From Beta vulgaris subsp. vulgaris (Eukaryota; Streptophyta; Magnoliopsida; Caryophyllales; Amaranthaceae): 64,000 nt of DNA. Shown one piece after another: positions 20,777-33,630 of this stretch (position 1 is the stretch's first letter; each line of letters starts with the position of its first letter). Position numbers and translations under genes: made by a program. Location: assembly GCF_026745355.1 (NCBI RefSeq), contig NC_079209.1, positions 28,538,865-28,602,864 of the forward strand. The letters are read 5' to 3'. The notes below the pieces were generated by a model. That model was not told the origin of the DNA and did not search any database. It saw only the letters and a program-made list of their open reading frames with translations.

Positions 20777-23700
20777 ATGGCAGAAAGAAGGAGAAAGAGT
20801 ATAAGTTCTATGGTTAGAAGGCTAGCAAAGATAACTGAAAACATCACTCAAGTGATAGCTAATCAAGCAACCAAGCAGAGTGAGACCGATAGTTTTGGTG
20901 AGGTCTTTAAGAGGGTAGCAGCTGTCAAACCTCCGACTTACCATGGGAAAGAGGCCCATTAGTTTAGAAAACTGGATCTGAGAATTTGATAAGCTTTTTG
21001 ATGTCATAGTGTGCCCTGAAAACCTTAGAGTTAATAATGTTGTTTATTATTTGAGAGATGAGGCAGACCTATTGTGGAAACAAAGGAAAGATGATCTTTT
21101 AGAGGATCCGACTTCAGGTGGAACGAGTTTAAAGAAGCCTGAGGACTAAGTTTTATCCTGCGTACTTAAGGAAGCAAAAGGCTATGGAGTTCACCAATTT
21201 GAGGATAGGGACTATGTCTGTTAATGAGTATTATAGCAAATTTTGGAGTTAATGAGGTTCGCACCTGAGATAGTACCATCTGAGACTTTGAAGGCCCAAA
21301 GGTTTGAGCAAGGGTTAACCTTAACTTCCAAAGTAAGTTGGGAGGAGTAACTTTTGAGACTCTTGATGAAATTTATGGTAGAGCTGCTCACTTATATGGG
21401 ATTAAAGGAAGGAAGATTGCAGAACTTCCTCTGGGGAAAAGAGGAAGTATAACAACAATGGGAACCAACAAATTGAAGATAAGAAGCCTAAGCCTAATGG
21501 TGGATTTCACAAAACTGATAAAGATAATAGGTATCCTAGTCGGAAGCCTAATGGGAGCCAAGGGAATGGGAAGAAAGTGAGCGAACCTTTTTCTGCAAAA
21601 GGTGTGATAAGAACTACCCTGGAAAAGATTGTCAAGGCAACTTGGTGACATGCCATTATTGTCAGAAATTGGGCACCGTGAGTATGAGTGCTTTAGAAAA
21701 GCTGGTGGAGAACCTGCAGTCAAACCTGACCCGAGTAGTAAGGCACCTCAGAATGATCAACAGAAGTTAGCTTCTTCCAGTGCTGGTGTTAAACCAGGGA
21801 TGGAGAATCAGTCTAAAGGCAGAGTTTTCTATCATGAACCGCCGTGAGGCTCAGAATGTTTCTGAGGTAGTAGTTGGAACCTTTTTCATTAATTCCTTGT
21901 CTGTCAAAGTGTTATTTGATTCAGGAGCATCTCATTCATTTATTTCTAGCACTTTAGTAGACAAGCTCCAGTTAAGCAGTCCAGTGTCTATTTCTTTGGA
22001 AATTGCGTTGCCATCAGGGAAAATGTTTAATTGTACTAGGTTGCATAGTCAAGTACCTTTAGTGATAGTTGGGTGAACTTTCATCCGACTTAGTTGAGTT
22101 TGCTTGTCAGACCTCGATGTAGTTTTGGGGATGGATTGGTTGGGAAGATTCAAGGCTCAATTGATTGTGAGGCCCAGAAGGTGTCCTTAGTCGGTCCCAA
22201 GAAACAAAGAGTGACTTATAGGAAGCTTGGGAAGGAGAAGGGAATGAAGATAGTGTCTGCGATGAGAATTCAATCTTATGTGAAGAAGGGGTGTCCGTTA
22301 TTCTTATGTGGAGTTCAGAGGATTGAAAAGGAAGATGAGAATAGGGAGATCCCGGTCGTATCTGAGTTTCCTGATGTGTTTCCTGAAGAGATACCGAGTG
22401 TGCCACCGGTTAGGGATCTTGAGTTCACTGTAGACTTAATGCCAGGAACCGGACCTATTTCAAAGGCTCCTATAGAATGGCTCAGATGAAAGAGTTAAAA
22501 GTTCAGTTGGAGGAGTTGGAAAAAGGGTATATAAGACCTAGTTCGTCTCCTTGGGTGCACCTGTATTGTTGTGAAAAAGAAGGATGGTAGTTTGAGGTTG
22601 TGCATTGATTATCGGGAGTTGAACAATGTGACGATCAAGAATAAGTATCCACTTCCGAGAATAGATGATTTATTTGATCAGTTGAAAGGAGTGGGGATTT
22701 TCTCGAAGATAGATTTGAGGTTAGGTTATCACCAATTGAGGATTGTTGGGTGATATTTCTAAGACTGCTTTAGGACGCGTCATGGTCACTATGAGTTCAC
22801 AGTGATGCCATTTGGTCTGAATAACGCACCTGCAATGTTCATGGATTTGATGCATAGGATTTTCAGGCCATCTTGATAAATATGTGGTTGTGTTTATAAT
22901 GATATTTTATATATTCGAAGGAAGTATAAGTCATGAACTGCATTTGAGGGAAGTTTTGTCCACCTAAGAGAGCATAAGTTGTACGCCAAGTTCTCTAAGT
23001 GTGAGTTTTTGGTTGGATAGGTTGCATTTTTAGGACATGTTATCTTAAAGGATGGAGTTTAGTGGATCCTGCTAAGATTCAAGCGGTGCGCGAGTGGCCA
23101 AACCAAAGATAGGTGTCTGATATAAAGAGTTTCCTTGGGTTAGCTGGTTACTATCGAAGATTTGTAAAGGATTTCTTAAAGATATCGAGACCAATGACTA
23201 GCCTGATGAAGGAAGAATGTAAGTTTGTTAGGAATCCAGAGTGTGAGGAAGTTTTTTTTTTGGTGTTGAAGGAAAGGTTGACTACAACACCTGTTTTGGC
23301 TCTACCTGATGAAAGTCAGCAGTATGATGTTTATAGTGATGCTTCGAAATTTTCGTTAGGGTGTGTATTGATGCAGAACCGGAAGGTCATTACTTATGCT
23401 TTTAGGCAGTTAAAACATATTAGGTGAATTATCCAACCTATGATCTTGAATTAGTTGTAATAGTGTTTGCTTTGAAGTTATAGCGAACTACTTGTATGGG
23501 GCAACGTGTAAGTTGTACACGGATCATAAGAGCTTAAAGTATATTCTCACTCAGAAGGAGTTGAACATGAGGCAGAGGAGGTGGTTGGAGTTGATCAAGT
23601 ATAATGATCTAGAGATCCAGTATCATGAAGGGAAAGCTAATGTTGTTGCTGACGCATTAAGTCGAAAGTCGAGTCATTCAGTTAATGCAATAGTGTTGCC

Positions 23701-25240
23701 AAAGTTATGTGTCGAGTTTCTAGAAAATGTCATTGGAAGTAATAGAAGAAGGAGGTGTTGAAGAATTATTGGGTTCTTTGTCGATTCAACCCTCAATCTA
23801 TGATGAGATTAGGAAGGTCAATCAAAGGATGAAAAGTTAGAAAAGATTCGAGAGAAGATCCAGGATAGTCAGGTATCGAATTTCCAAATAGCCGATGATG
23901 GAAGTATTCGGTTCAAAGGATTGTGGTGTATACCAAATAATAGAGATGAGTTGAAGCGGAAATTAATGGAAGAAGCTCATAGCTCACCTTATTCAGTACA
24001 CCCAGGTGGTGATAAGTTGTATAAGGACATGAAGCAAATGTTTTGGTGGCCAAACATGAAGCGAGAGGTAGCAGAGTTCGTGGCTAAGTGTCTCACATGC
24101 TAAAAGGTCAAGTTTGAGCACAAGAGATCGAAAAGGAAGGTTCAGCCCCTGGATATTCCGAGATGGAAATGGGAATTCTATATCAATGGATTTTGTGTCT
24201 GCATTACCAAGAATTAAGGCTGAAAATGATACAATTTTGGTAGTGGTAGATCGTTTAGCTAATCAGCAACTTTCATTCCTATGAAGAATACTTGGTCAAT
24301 GGATCAATTGGCTAAAGCATATGTGAAATGGGTGGTGAAGTATCATGGTGTGCCTAAGGACATTGTTTTTGATCGTGATTCACGGTTCTTATCAAATTTT
24401 GGTAGAGTTTGTAGAAGGCTTTGGGAACTAATTTATTATTGAGTAAAGCTTTTCATCTGGCTACAGATGGACAAACGGAACGAACAATCCAGACTTAAAA
24501 AAATATGTTGCGATCTTGTGTTATGGAGTATCAGGGTTCGTGGAGGATTTCTTGGATTTGATAGAATTTTCCTATAACAAACAGTCATCATGCAAGTATA
24601 TTGGTATGGCTCTGTTTGAGGCTTTAATGTGTCGGAAGTGTAGACGTCAGTCTGCTGGAATGATATTAGTGAAACTGTGGTGCTTGGACCGAATTCCTCA
24701 AAAGACGGCGAAAGAGGTGAAAGTGATTCAAGAAAAGATCAAGGTTTTAAGAGTTATGCTGATTTGAAGCGAAGGGATGAAGAGTTTCAGGTTGGGGGAA
24801 GGTATTGTTGAAAATATCTCCAATGAAAGGGGTGATGCGATTTGGGAAGAAGCGAAAGTTAAGTCCAAAGTATATCGGGCCATATGAGGTGTTAAAGAAG
24901 TTCGAAAAAAGTGGCATATAAGTTGATTTGCCAAATGATTTTAAGTCGAGTCATGATGTTTTCATATATCTTAGTTAAGGAAGTATATTTCGGATGTGTC
25001 TCATGTGCTGCAACCTGAGGCCATTGAATTAGATGATAGTTTGACTTACGAGGAAAAACTGTAAGAATCCTTGATAGTAAAGTTAGAAGTACTCAGACTT
25101 AGGATGTAAGATTAGTCAAAGTATTATGGTCAAACCATCAGACTGAGGAAGCAACATGGAAGTAAGAGGATATGCGCAAGAAAATTCCACGTTGTTTTCC
25201 GAGGTTAGTTGTCGAGTTACGGGGTCGTAACTCCTTTTAA
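20777..25240 (+). pseudogene. Chromovirus gag-pol polyprotein, broken
   Basis: Domains appear in Ty3/Gypsy order across many frame changes. Gag runs from the ATG at 20777 to about 21580. A CCHC knuckle (CHYCQKLGHREYEC) lies near 21650. The aspartic protease (LFDSGASHSFIS) is near 21915-21950. RT lies at 22570-22870 ([20 protein letters not shown], then [10 protein letters not shown]). The RT connection and RNase H are near 23113-23690 ([21 protein letters not shown]). The integrase HHCC region is at 23921-24103, and a core relic spans 24160-24700. The C-terminal region near 25100-25220 contains EEATWK-type chromodomain residues split over frames. Most breaks look like single-base gains or losses in otherwise well-preserved stretches. 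Integration and reverse transcription are known family roles; none can be made from this copy as read. Confidence 0.88.
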
Positions 25241-25489
25241 GGGGGGTAGAATGCGATAGAGTTTCGCGCTTCTACTATAGTTATGCATTTTAGCATATTT
25301 TTGAGTCATTATATGCATTTAGACATGAGCATTTGAGTCAGAAACTACGATTTTGAATTTTGATTCGTTTGTGGAAAATGATTATGACTTTTTGTCTGAG
25401 CATTTGAGTTAGAAACTACGATTTTGAATTTTAATCCGTTTTTGGAAAGTGATTATGACTTTTTGCTTAAGTTTCGAGGTCGAAACTTC

Positions 25490-25505
25490 TTTTAAGGGGG
25501 GTAGA
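25490..25505 (+). other. Polypurine tract of the chromovirus
   Basis: TTTAAGGGGGGTAGA directly before the 3' LTR at 25507. Confidence 0.8.
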
Positions 25506-25506
25506 C

Positions 25507-27249
25507 TGTAATACCCCATTTTTAGTATTTATTTAAATAATTAAATATTATTTTATATTATTTTCTAAAATAAATATTTTAAGCAAAGGTATTTTAGTAT
25601 TTTATGATTTTAAATTATTTTGGCGGGAGTATGGCGCCAAAATTGGATTTGTTAACTTTTGGTTTAAATCCTAGTCAAAAATTCAAAAACCAAAAAAAAA
25701 AAAAAAAAAAAATTTTTTTTAGGCCATTATTCTTACGGGATTATGGTGAATTGGGGGAGTTTTGTTTTCCAAATTAATTTATGATGAGGTTACAAATCTT
25801 GGTTTAATCTCCTAATTTATGGTGAAGGTTACAAACTTTTAATTTTTGAAAATTAAGTACTATCTATTCTACTCCTATAAATACCCCATCCTACCATCTT
25901 TTCCACACAAAAATTTGAAGAATCATAATTCTTACTTCAAAGTTCTTCTTTCTCTTCCTATGTATTCTAGTTTTATATTTCTTATTCAAGTTTCAATTTT
26001 CTTTTGTTTAAGAAAATATTTTCATATTTCTTACTCAAAAATATTATGCTCATGATAGATCATTCATGTTTAAATTCATGATTAAGTTCATGTGGTAGAT
26101 TCTTTTGGTTGGTATGAGAAAGCTCAAGTATAAGAATAAGTGAAGATACTAGTATTTTTGTGCAAGATCAAGGTACGTTATGTAGCTAGATCTTTTAAAA
26201 GTGGTTTTATGATAAAGTTGTTTATTGATTTATTGGTTGGATTGGTTTAGAAATTATTTAAAATGGTTATATTTTATTATTCACTCTTAAAGTGAAAAGA
26301 AGGAATTATTTATCAATCATTTTATATAGAAGTTTTGTTATCCTTTTGGAAAATTAAATTATTTTTACAAGGAAAGGTTGATTGGTTTTTATGAACTTTG
26401 AATGTTCAAAAAGTTGTTTATGAGGAAAGGAGGTTTTTTCATGACTTACAAGTCATATTATTATTATTTCCGCTTGATTAATATCAAGAGATTCAAAGTC
26501 CACTTGTTGGCAATTATAGTTACCCCTTGATATAGCTCCGTGATGGGATGACTAGCTTGGGGGTGTGCACACTTAGCAAAATAGAAGGGGAGATAAGAAG
26601 AGGAATTGTTTTCAGGATTATTTTTAATCCAAGTTGTTTGGAAAGAGTTTATTCTTAAAAGGTTATTCTTGAATTACTATTCAAGTGTTTGGAAAGAGTT
26701 TGTTCTTAAAATGTTGTTCTTGAATTATTATTCAAGTGTTTGGAAAGAGTTTGTTCTTAAAATGTTATTCTTGAATTATTAAAGTGTTTGAAAATAGTTT
26801 ATTCTCAAAGAGTTATTCTTGAATTATTGATAATGGAGTTTTCGAAATGAAAAATTGTTACGAACTAACAAATGTATTACTTATCTAGTACATTTCGTAC
26901 TCAGTTTTATACTGACGCGTATTTCCTTTTTCCTATTTGGCTTTGCCCTGTTTACCTTTTTGGTAAGCAGATTTGCAGGTGAATTTTGGATGTGCATGGG
27001 AGCATACTAGGAAGGGGATCTTCACCTAGATTAGAGTGTTTCATTTATTTTGAGTATTGGACAATATTTACTTTTATTAATAAAGAAGTATTATTATTTT
27101 TGGTTAAAGTCTTCCGCTGCAAGTTATTTTGGTTAGTTAGTAGTTAGTTGCCGAAAGCGTGTTAGTCACGTGGCGGTAATACTCCTAAATTACTCAAATA
27201 TTATTTACTAAATTATTTATTTAAAAGTGAGTAATTTGGGGGTGTTACA
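25507..27249 (+). repeat. 3' LTR of the chromovirus
   Basis: Copy of 18073-19853 with TATA box at 25876. It ends GGGGGTGTTACA just before the TSD TTATT. Confidence 0.92.
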
Positions 27250-27254
27250 TTATT

Positions 27255-28061
27255 AATTACTTTCCTTACTTTTTCTTTCTTTTTCTTGAATAAGATATCT
27301 TAGAGGGAGTAAGTATGGAGATCGAGAGTAGTATTGAAATTGTGAAGTATAAGATTTTCAAGAGGTGAGCAATTGTTCCTTTGAAATGAAAAGAAGGGGG
27401 TATTTCTAGAGAAATTAAAAGATGAATTAGGGTTGGAAGGAGGTAGAAAATCATGATTTTCAACCAAAAATAAGATTATTACCGTCCCACATCACCTTAA
27501 TGGCATCACACTAATGACATCATCAAATCAAATCTCCCTAAATCTTCTCACATCATCAAATTTATTGGGGATGCAAATATTCTAATTCTCTTTAGATTAA
27601 ATTTTGATCTTTTCACTGATGAGGCAAAAAATCAAATTTTCAGAAAAAATTCTCTAAAGGAAACACATCATAATACGTAGAAATACACCGAAAACGTGAA
27701 GGAAAAGCTGACGAGGCAACGACGCAGAGCGCTAAGCCTTATGCTGAACACAACAATGTGCTCTTGGCGTAAAGGCATGCGTCTGGCGCATGTAGCCAAT
27801 GTCCACTAGCGCACGGTCATATGTCTGGTGCATGCCAATGTGCCTGGCGCACTGCCTGAACTTTCTGGATCATTGGGCTCTTACACATTGGATTTGATTC
27901 CGATTCTTATTCTTTTTCATGATTTTTATTCCTTAACTAATGGATAAAAGGATGTAATTGGTGGTTTAAAGAACATATTCTTATTCTTTATCCAATGGAC
28001 AATGTCTTGATCATCAAAAAAACTGATTCCTACCAGTTTTGAGAGTGATTAAAATTTCGGG
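27255..28061 (-). other. Possible minus-strand LTR remnant
   Basis: Read on the minus strand, the sequence begins near 28066 with TTACACCCCGAAATTTT, which resembles the start of many Gypsy LTRs. It later shows leader-like sequence (27290-27470). It also holds a repeated GGCGCA phrase (27770-27850). Ends and TSD are not visible because the chromovirus inserted into it. Confidence 0.3.
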
Positions 28062-29688
28062 GTGTAATCGTGACTCGTTTTTTTGAAAAACTAACTTAAA
28101 ATAATTACCGAAAAGTCGTCAAATTAGTAAAGATGAACATGATTGAATCATTTTATTAAAATCGGTGGCTATAGTCATTGACTACATCTTATGGAAAAAT
28201 TACATTCTAAATCGAAATCGTATGATTAAGGCTCAAAACAAAAAATCATATAATGGAATGAACCTCGCACTCCAAGACAAAACGTGCCTTTGGGGGAAAA
28301 TGAACTCCGAAGTAGTCGCGATTATTAGCCAAAAGTAAAGAGGATTGTTGGGTGACGACTCCCACTATCGGAGTCTAAGCTTTGTCTACTCCGCCGCAAT
28401 CTCTTCCCCCCTGGTTAAAATAAAGTTAACTCGAATTGTGAAAGTTATTTCGATAGTGGATTCTTGATCAGGAATCATATCATGGTAAGTTGCTTCGATA
28501 TTAGATTCTTGATAAGGAATCATATCTAGTAATGTACCAAATGTTTATTCAGTATTTGAATATGAATATTGATATTGGTTTCCTGATAAGGAAGCATATC
28601 ATGGTAAGTTATATTGGTGTTGGATTCCCGATGAAGAATCGTATCTTGTTATTATTGGATTCTTGGGAAGGAATTGTATCTTATTATTGGATTTCCGATA
28701 AGGAATCATTATAGTAAAAGTTTTTATGTTATTTATTTCCTAATAAAGATATGCTTATAATAGTAAAGAAAAATGATTGATTATATATGGAAGCACAAGT
28801 TTTAATCTCGCTAAGAAATTGATTACCGAGAATAATGTATATTATTTATATGAAAGTTGGTAAACTCCTATTCTTTCTAAGGAATTGTGATATGTTGAAA
28901 GGTAATTTAATAAAGATATATGCAATCTCTGTTGTGATTGCTTGAGAGTCACATTTCAGTGTTTGATGTTACATGAACGATGGTGTATTATGGAAGAAGT
29001 AACTGATGTAAGTGCCCAACAAAACCAATGATATGCCATATTACGCCAGTGTGATTATTTTCATTATATTGATCGTTGATTCATTTTCAAGTAAAAACCA
29101 CCAAAACATGTGTTAATCTTATTTATGAGTTTAGTAATTAGCTTTGCTGATGTGTCTGTATATTGTTTACATTTTTGTGACCTGTCACATGGTGGTGGTA
29201 ATATCATAAATGTTTTAGGGTGAAACAATGAGTTAATATTTTCCAAGTTGAAGCTTATACAAGCTGGAGTAGTGTTGTATTTATTTTTTAGACGAGAATA
29301 CCCGACTTTCTAATAGTTAATTAAGAACTATTTATTATTCGTTTATGTATTTAAAATTCATTAGTACTCCTGATTCTCTGTGGGTGTTGTTCCGCGAAAG
29401 CATTTAGGCTGTTGAGTTTTTGAGTTAGAAATATTCTATTCATTGAAATTCTAAGCATTTTAAACTATTATCCCGCTTTAGGATTGTTCTATTTTGAGAG
29501 GAAACTCTACCGAATTTTATAGAGGAATCTACTAGGATAGAGTCTGAGAATCAAGGAGTTGTTGTAATAGTTAATTAAACTGAATAGAGTTAAGATTTGA
29601 GTTTTACACTCTCCGATGTAGTTTGGTGACTGTGATAGTAATGCTTAATCCTCTATAAGTTGGTCAGGAGAATTCGGGTTGTTATACA
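28062..29688 (+). repeat. Chromovirus-like LTR remnant
   Basis: Ends GGGTTGTTATACA at 29688 and has TTAGCTTTGCTGATGTG near 29130, a motif placed similarly in the solo LTR (15630). The left boundary is uncertain; TGTAATCGTGAC at 28062 is a candidate. It directly abuts the truncated Athila-like LTR. Confidence 0.4.
28440..28710 (+). repeat. Degenerate repeats of a GGATTCTTGATAAGGAATCAT unit
   Basis: About six imperfect copies of a phrase pairing GATTCxTGATAAGGAATC with ATATCATGGTAAGTT. Each carries a short internal palindrome (GATTC...GAATC). Confidence 0.6.
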
Positions 29689-30528
29689 AAGCTTGGAATT
29701 TGAAGAATCTAAGAAGGAAATTAAAGATTTGGAGGCTTCTTGCAACTTTAATGAGAATTTCATACTTTTGATCATATTTTATTGTTTTATTTTCTTATTT
29801 TCATGTCATTCTCACTCTACTTGTTCATCTTAAATATGTTTTTTAGTTCATGTTAATAGTTGTTAATTTCTTTTAGTTTATGATTTATTATGATTTGTGA
29901 GTTGCTCTTTCTTTGGGAAGGGTTTCAAATCATTCGTGAGTTCATATACCCTGAAATCTAATATTGGGTTTTGACATGGGATTATTTTGGTTAGTTGATT
30001 TGGAATTTTCATGAATGTTTGTGTGATTGGTCATCATAGGAGCACAATTTAGGCACCCTTAGTAAAGGATCGAGATGAAGTTAAGGGGTTGCCTGATATC
30101 GATTATTAGGCTTGAAGGCCATGAGAATAGGGACTACCTAGCGTAGGGGACTTTATTTGCTTGTTTGTATTCATCATGTTTATGAATATGCTAAATTTAA
30201 TTCCTTGGGCATGAGAATAGTTCTTCGGTAGGAAATTAGGCTAATCTAGCTAGCTTGAGATAGTGGTTAGAGTACCAATGGATGAACGATTCCCCTCAAT
30301 CGATTCCCATTGTTGAACTTCCATTGTGATTGCTTGGTTTGTGAATGAGTTGATTGATGGATACCCCTTCCAAAATTCATTTCTTATTATGTTTTTATTT
30401 AGACTTGGCTTAGCTTATTATAAATCGATACTTATTGGTGCTTCCCTTATTCCTTGTGGATTCGGCCCATTACGTGTCCTATATTATGTAGTTCAGGTAT
30501 CTTTGAAGTGTTTACAACGAGCGCATCA
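29689..30528 (+). repeat. 5' LTR remnant of the Athila-like element
   Basis: Matches 51158-51905 (for example the shared GGTACCCTTAGTAAAGGATC-type phrase). It ends GCGCATCA and is cut on the left by the preceding LTR remnant. Confidence 0.75.
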
Positions 30529-30533
30529 AATTT

Positions 30534-30552
30534 TGGCGTCGTTGCTAGGGGA
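30534..30552 (+). other. Primer-binding site, Asp-tRNA type
   Basis: TGGCGTCGTTGCTAGGGGA, close to the TGGCGCCGTTGCCGGGGA form known from Athila/Tat elements. Confidence 0.8.
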
Positions 30553-30618
30553 CTTCGGCTTGTATTGATTTGTTTATATTCTTTTTTTCTATTTTCTTTT
30601 TTTAAAAAAAATCTCAAA

Positions 30619-30730
30619 AGTATGGCAAGTATTTCTTTTCCTCAACATGACATGAATCCTTTTGGGCATACTTTAATAGGCTTGCAGAATTTATAAAGTT
30701 CCATGACTATGATATTGAAGAGGCTTGTAA
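30619..30730 (+). pseudogene. Start of an Athila-like ORF, interrupted
   Basis: An ATG follows the leader and gives about 25 codons (begins MASISFPQHDMNPFGH) before a stop. The CACTA MITE lies shortly after. Possibly a gag remnant, but too short to judge. Confidence 0.35.
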
Positions 30731-31802
30731 CACTAGTGGAAAAAAGTGCATCTGTCACAAAGTAGCTGATGCGTTTAGCCCAAACCTCATAAAATTAAAA
30801 ATATCAGATGCGGTTATGGCCCAAAGCCGCATATGATTTTCGACCTAACAAAAAACGCGCGTCACCCTAGCTCATTCCATCACTCAGTTCGGCCCTACAA
30901 AAGAAACGTGCCTCTTCAAAGCCATCAACCCTTATAAACCTTTTCGAAGCCTAATTCCCCCCCCCCCCAAAACGCCCCTCTCATTTCCTCTCAACCCACC
31001 AGCCCTCTCAAACCCGCCGTTTCTGTTCTCTCTCCTCTCACCCCCTCAGATAATTCGAACCCTGATTTCTCTCTAACCCACTGTTTCTCTCTCTTCTCTC
31101 ACCCTCGCTAACCCTAATTTTCCTCTAATTTCGTCAGTGTTCATCCCAAATTTTGAAGAACGAAGCGAAGATTGAAGCGGAGATTGAAGTGAAGATTTAG
31201 TTCGTTAGTCGTTCGAGATTTTGTCGCCATCTTCTAGGTTATTCAAATTTTAGGGTTCGAGATTTTGTTTTTTTTTTTTTATAATTAGTTTCAAATTTCA
31301 GTCGTTCGTCTTTTTAGATCAGTTTTTTGTAATTTTTTTTTTCCGATTTCAGTCGTTCGTCAGTGTTCGACTTTCAAATTTCAGTCGTTCCTCTCTAATT
31401 TCTTTTTGTAATTAGTTTCCGATCTATTTTTGATTGGTTGTCATATGTAATAGATTTGTTGTAATATATTATATCTCAATTTCTGTTTGTTTTCTATTGT
31501 TGTTTCGTTCTTATTTCGTTGTGGATGTTATTTTGTTGAGTTTGATATGTTGTTGCTCTTGGTATATGGTTGATATTTCCTCTATTGGTATATGGTTGAT
31601 ATGTTGTTGCTGTTGGTATATGGTTTATATCTCAATCTGTTGCGATTTTTCTTTGAAAATTTTCGCACACTTTCTAGTGCGGTCCTGTTAAAAACCGCAT
31701 CAGATTACTCCTCATAGTTGCTGCGAGCCCACCTGATGCGGCCCAAAACCGCATCAGAAAGCCTGGTGTTTACCGCATCAGGTGGGCTTTTTTCCACTAG
31801 TG
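30731..31802. mobile_element. CACTA-type MITE, 1,072 bp
   Basis: Perfect 16-bp terminal inverted repeats CACTAGTGGAAAAAAG, with TSD TAA on both sides (30728-30730 and 31803-31805). Subterminal copies of GATGCGGTTxxGGCC occur in both orientations at both ends (30766-30835 and 31694-31790). No transposase. The interior has a C-run (30958-30968) and a CT-rich leader-like stretch followed by TTTTAGGGTT, which looks like captured 5' UTR and intron, but no coding exon was recognised. Confidence 0.92.
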
Positions 31803-31975
31803 TAAGATTACTTATCGGGGACTAAATGATCATACTAGAGGAGTTGTTGAAAATATATTTAACGGTGACTTTCAAGCGACATCTTCACATGAAGTCTGAA
31901 ATTCTTTATATGGTTAGCTAGGACACTTATGATTCAAATTTTTATGCAAATTGTCATGATTCATCTAATGTTGGC

Positions 31976-33219
31976 ATGAATTTCTTTGACGAGTTAAATG
32001 TTCATACTAGTGAGTGTATTATGCATGATCAAGTTCTCACATATGTTTATTGTAATCAGTTAGACTTTAATGTTGATGATATTCATGTTATTTCTCGATT
32101 TTCATTAAATTTGTACATGAATTTTAATGATGTGCCATATGTTCCCAAGATTGATTCTCACATGCTCGATTTTTATCCCTCCTCCCAAATTGATTTTCAA
32201 GATTTTTGTATTCCAAATCATCGAAATATAAATTGTGCTTTCTCTTAAACGATTTCTTAATGGGGTAAATTCTAGTTCCAATCATGAGCCTATCCCAAAA
32301 TTTTACACAAACCCATTGAGGGTCTCTTTTTACAATTGAATAATGCTTTGAAGTTTCTTAAGGAAAATTGGGGTTGCAAATATGACATTCTAAAGTTTGA
32401 TTATGTTGATTCGAGGAAAGTTGAAAATGAAAATAAATTGGAAAAACCCATAGATCTTGATGATGGTTTTTGGAGTCGTGACGGTAAGGGGTATGCTTTT
32501 CATGAGAAAAGACCCGTTATTGAGGATACTGCTAAAAGTGAGAATGTTTATGATTCTATACATTCCCTTTTTCAGTATCATGTGTCTACCTTTAGCGGAT
32601 TAGACCTTACTCCCCCCCTCTTTGTGCTTTTGAATACTCATCCTCTCCTACCCATTTGGTGGTTGGTGAAGATCTTGGTCAATTTAAAAGTGAGATACCT
32701 CATTTGGTGGTTGGTGATGATTCTAAAGTTTTGATGGATAATGAAAATGTGCTTAAGGAGAACTCATTGATGGAAAAAGTCTTTCGTCTGAAGTCTTGCG
32801 ATGTGAGTGAAGTGTTTAACGAAACCCTTATTTCTATCCCTTTCCTTCATATTCCATTAACAAGAAGAATTGACCTTATTGCCTCTACTCCCATTTCATA
32901 TCCATTCTCATCTATCAAAACTCCACCTCTAGATGAGCTTCTTACCTCTTTTAACCTTCAGTCCAATTCATTTATTGTGAGGAGAGGAGTGAAATTGCCG
33001 CCAAAAAAGAGTTTGTCAAGGAGAATTTTCCGCTTTGTCCTATCTTTTATTATTCTTTTGATTCTTTTTCTTATTATTATTTTTTTGTTTTTCCTTTTGT
33101 TCCTTCTTTTTGGCATCCTTCTCCTCATTTTCATGGAGTTGCATTGCAAATTTTATGCACACTTTGCATTTTGTCATTCCATACATAATAATAATGGAAA
33201 AGTAGGTTCGTGCATTTGA
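31976..33219 (+). pseudogene. Athila-like ORF with C-terminal membrane segment
   Basis: Three open segments in neighbouring frames look like one reading frame broken by a stop near 32248 and a frame change near 32612 at a run of seven C. The N-terminal part is rich in Asp, Phe and His and was not recognised. The last 187-codon segment (32656-33219) has a basic stretch (RRGVKLPPKKSLSRR) followed by about 45 strongly hydrophobic residues (from FRFVLSFIILLILFLIII), a likely membrane anchor. Athila elements are known for an extra env-like ORF with membrane segments, and the position fits, but I cannot show homology. It could also be unrelated filler of a non-autonomous element. Confidence 0.4.
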
Positions 33220-33414
33220 CAAACTCTTGCGATCTTTGATACTAAAAAGATCAAGCTTAGGACCTTAAAAAAACCTTTCTCGAGAAGTAACCCGTGATTT
33301 ATTGCTTTTATTTTTTTTATTTTACTCATTTTTATTTTCTATATATAATTCATTTTGATGTAGATACATAGTTTCGAATAACAATGATTCTCAATAGTAC
33401 GTGGAAAACAAATC
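33220..33414 (+). other. Athila-like internal spacer
   Basis: Short AT-rich spacer between the two hydrophobic ORFs; nothing else seen. Confidence 0.4.
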
Positions 33415-33630
33415 ATGGTTTTGAAGAAGTTTATTAGAAAATGGCGAAATTGGGTCATATACGGGTTGTTCCCCACTTACTATCTGGTAGCTTCCTTCCT
33501 TTTGCTCTTTCTTCAATGCTCTATGATTTGTGGAACATATGCTTGTTGGTTGAATGTTTCTTCCTTCCCTTCCGTTGATCATTTTGTTCAAGCATTAAGG
33601 ACAATGCTTAATTCTAGCGTAGGGGAGTAG
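33415..33630 (+). CDS. Small hydrophobic ORF in the Athila-like element
   Basis: 71 codons starting with ATG. A basic start (KKFIRKWRNW) leads into one hydrophobic stretch of about 25 residues (from VIYGLFPTYYLVASFLLLFL) and a polar tail. Not recognised. It repeats the architecture of the preceding ORF, basic cluster then membrane segment. It may be a chance frame. Confidence 0.3.
   Translation: MVLKKFIRKWRNWVIYGLFPTYYLVASFLLLFLQCSMICGTYACWLNVSSFPSVDHFVQALRTMLNSSVGE

Larger units (their letters stand above)
18073..27249 (+). mobile_element. Ty3/Gypsy chromovirus, Tekay type, complete but decayed
   Basis: A 9,177-bp element with a perfect TSD TTATT (18068-18072 and 27250-27254). LTRs of 1,781 and 1,743 bp start TGTAATACCCC and end GGGGGTGTTACA. 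The primer site TGGTATCAG (19857) suits initiator Met-tRNA, and a polypurine tract (TTTAAGGGGGGTAG) precedes the 3' LTR. Domain order gag, protease, RT, RNase H, integrase, chromodomain-like tail is Ty3/Gypsy and, with the tail motif, points to a chromovirus. Many frame breaks make it non-coding as read. Confidence 0.92.

Noticed and set aside
28440..28710. CRISPR-like array
   Set aside because: The repeats are imperfect, spacing is irregular, and the setting is a plant LTR remnant.
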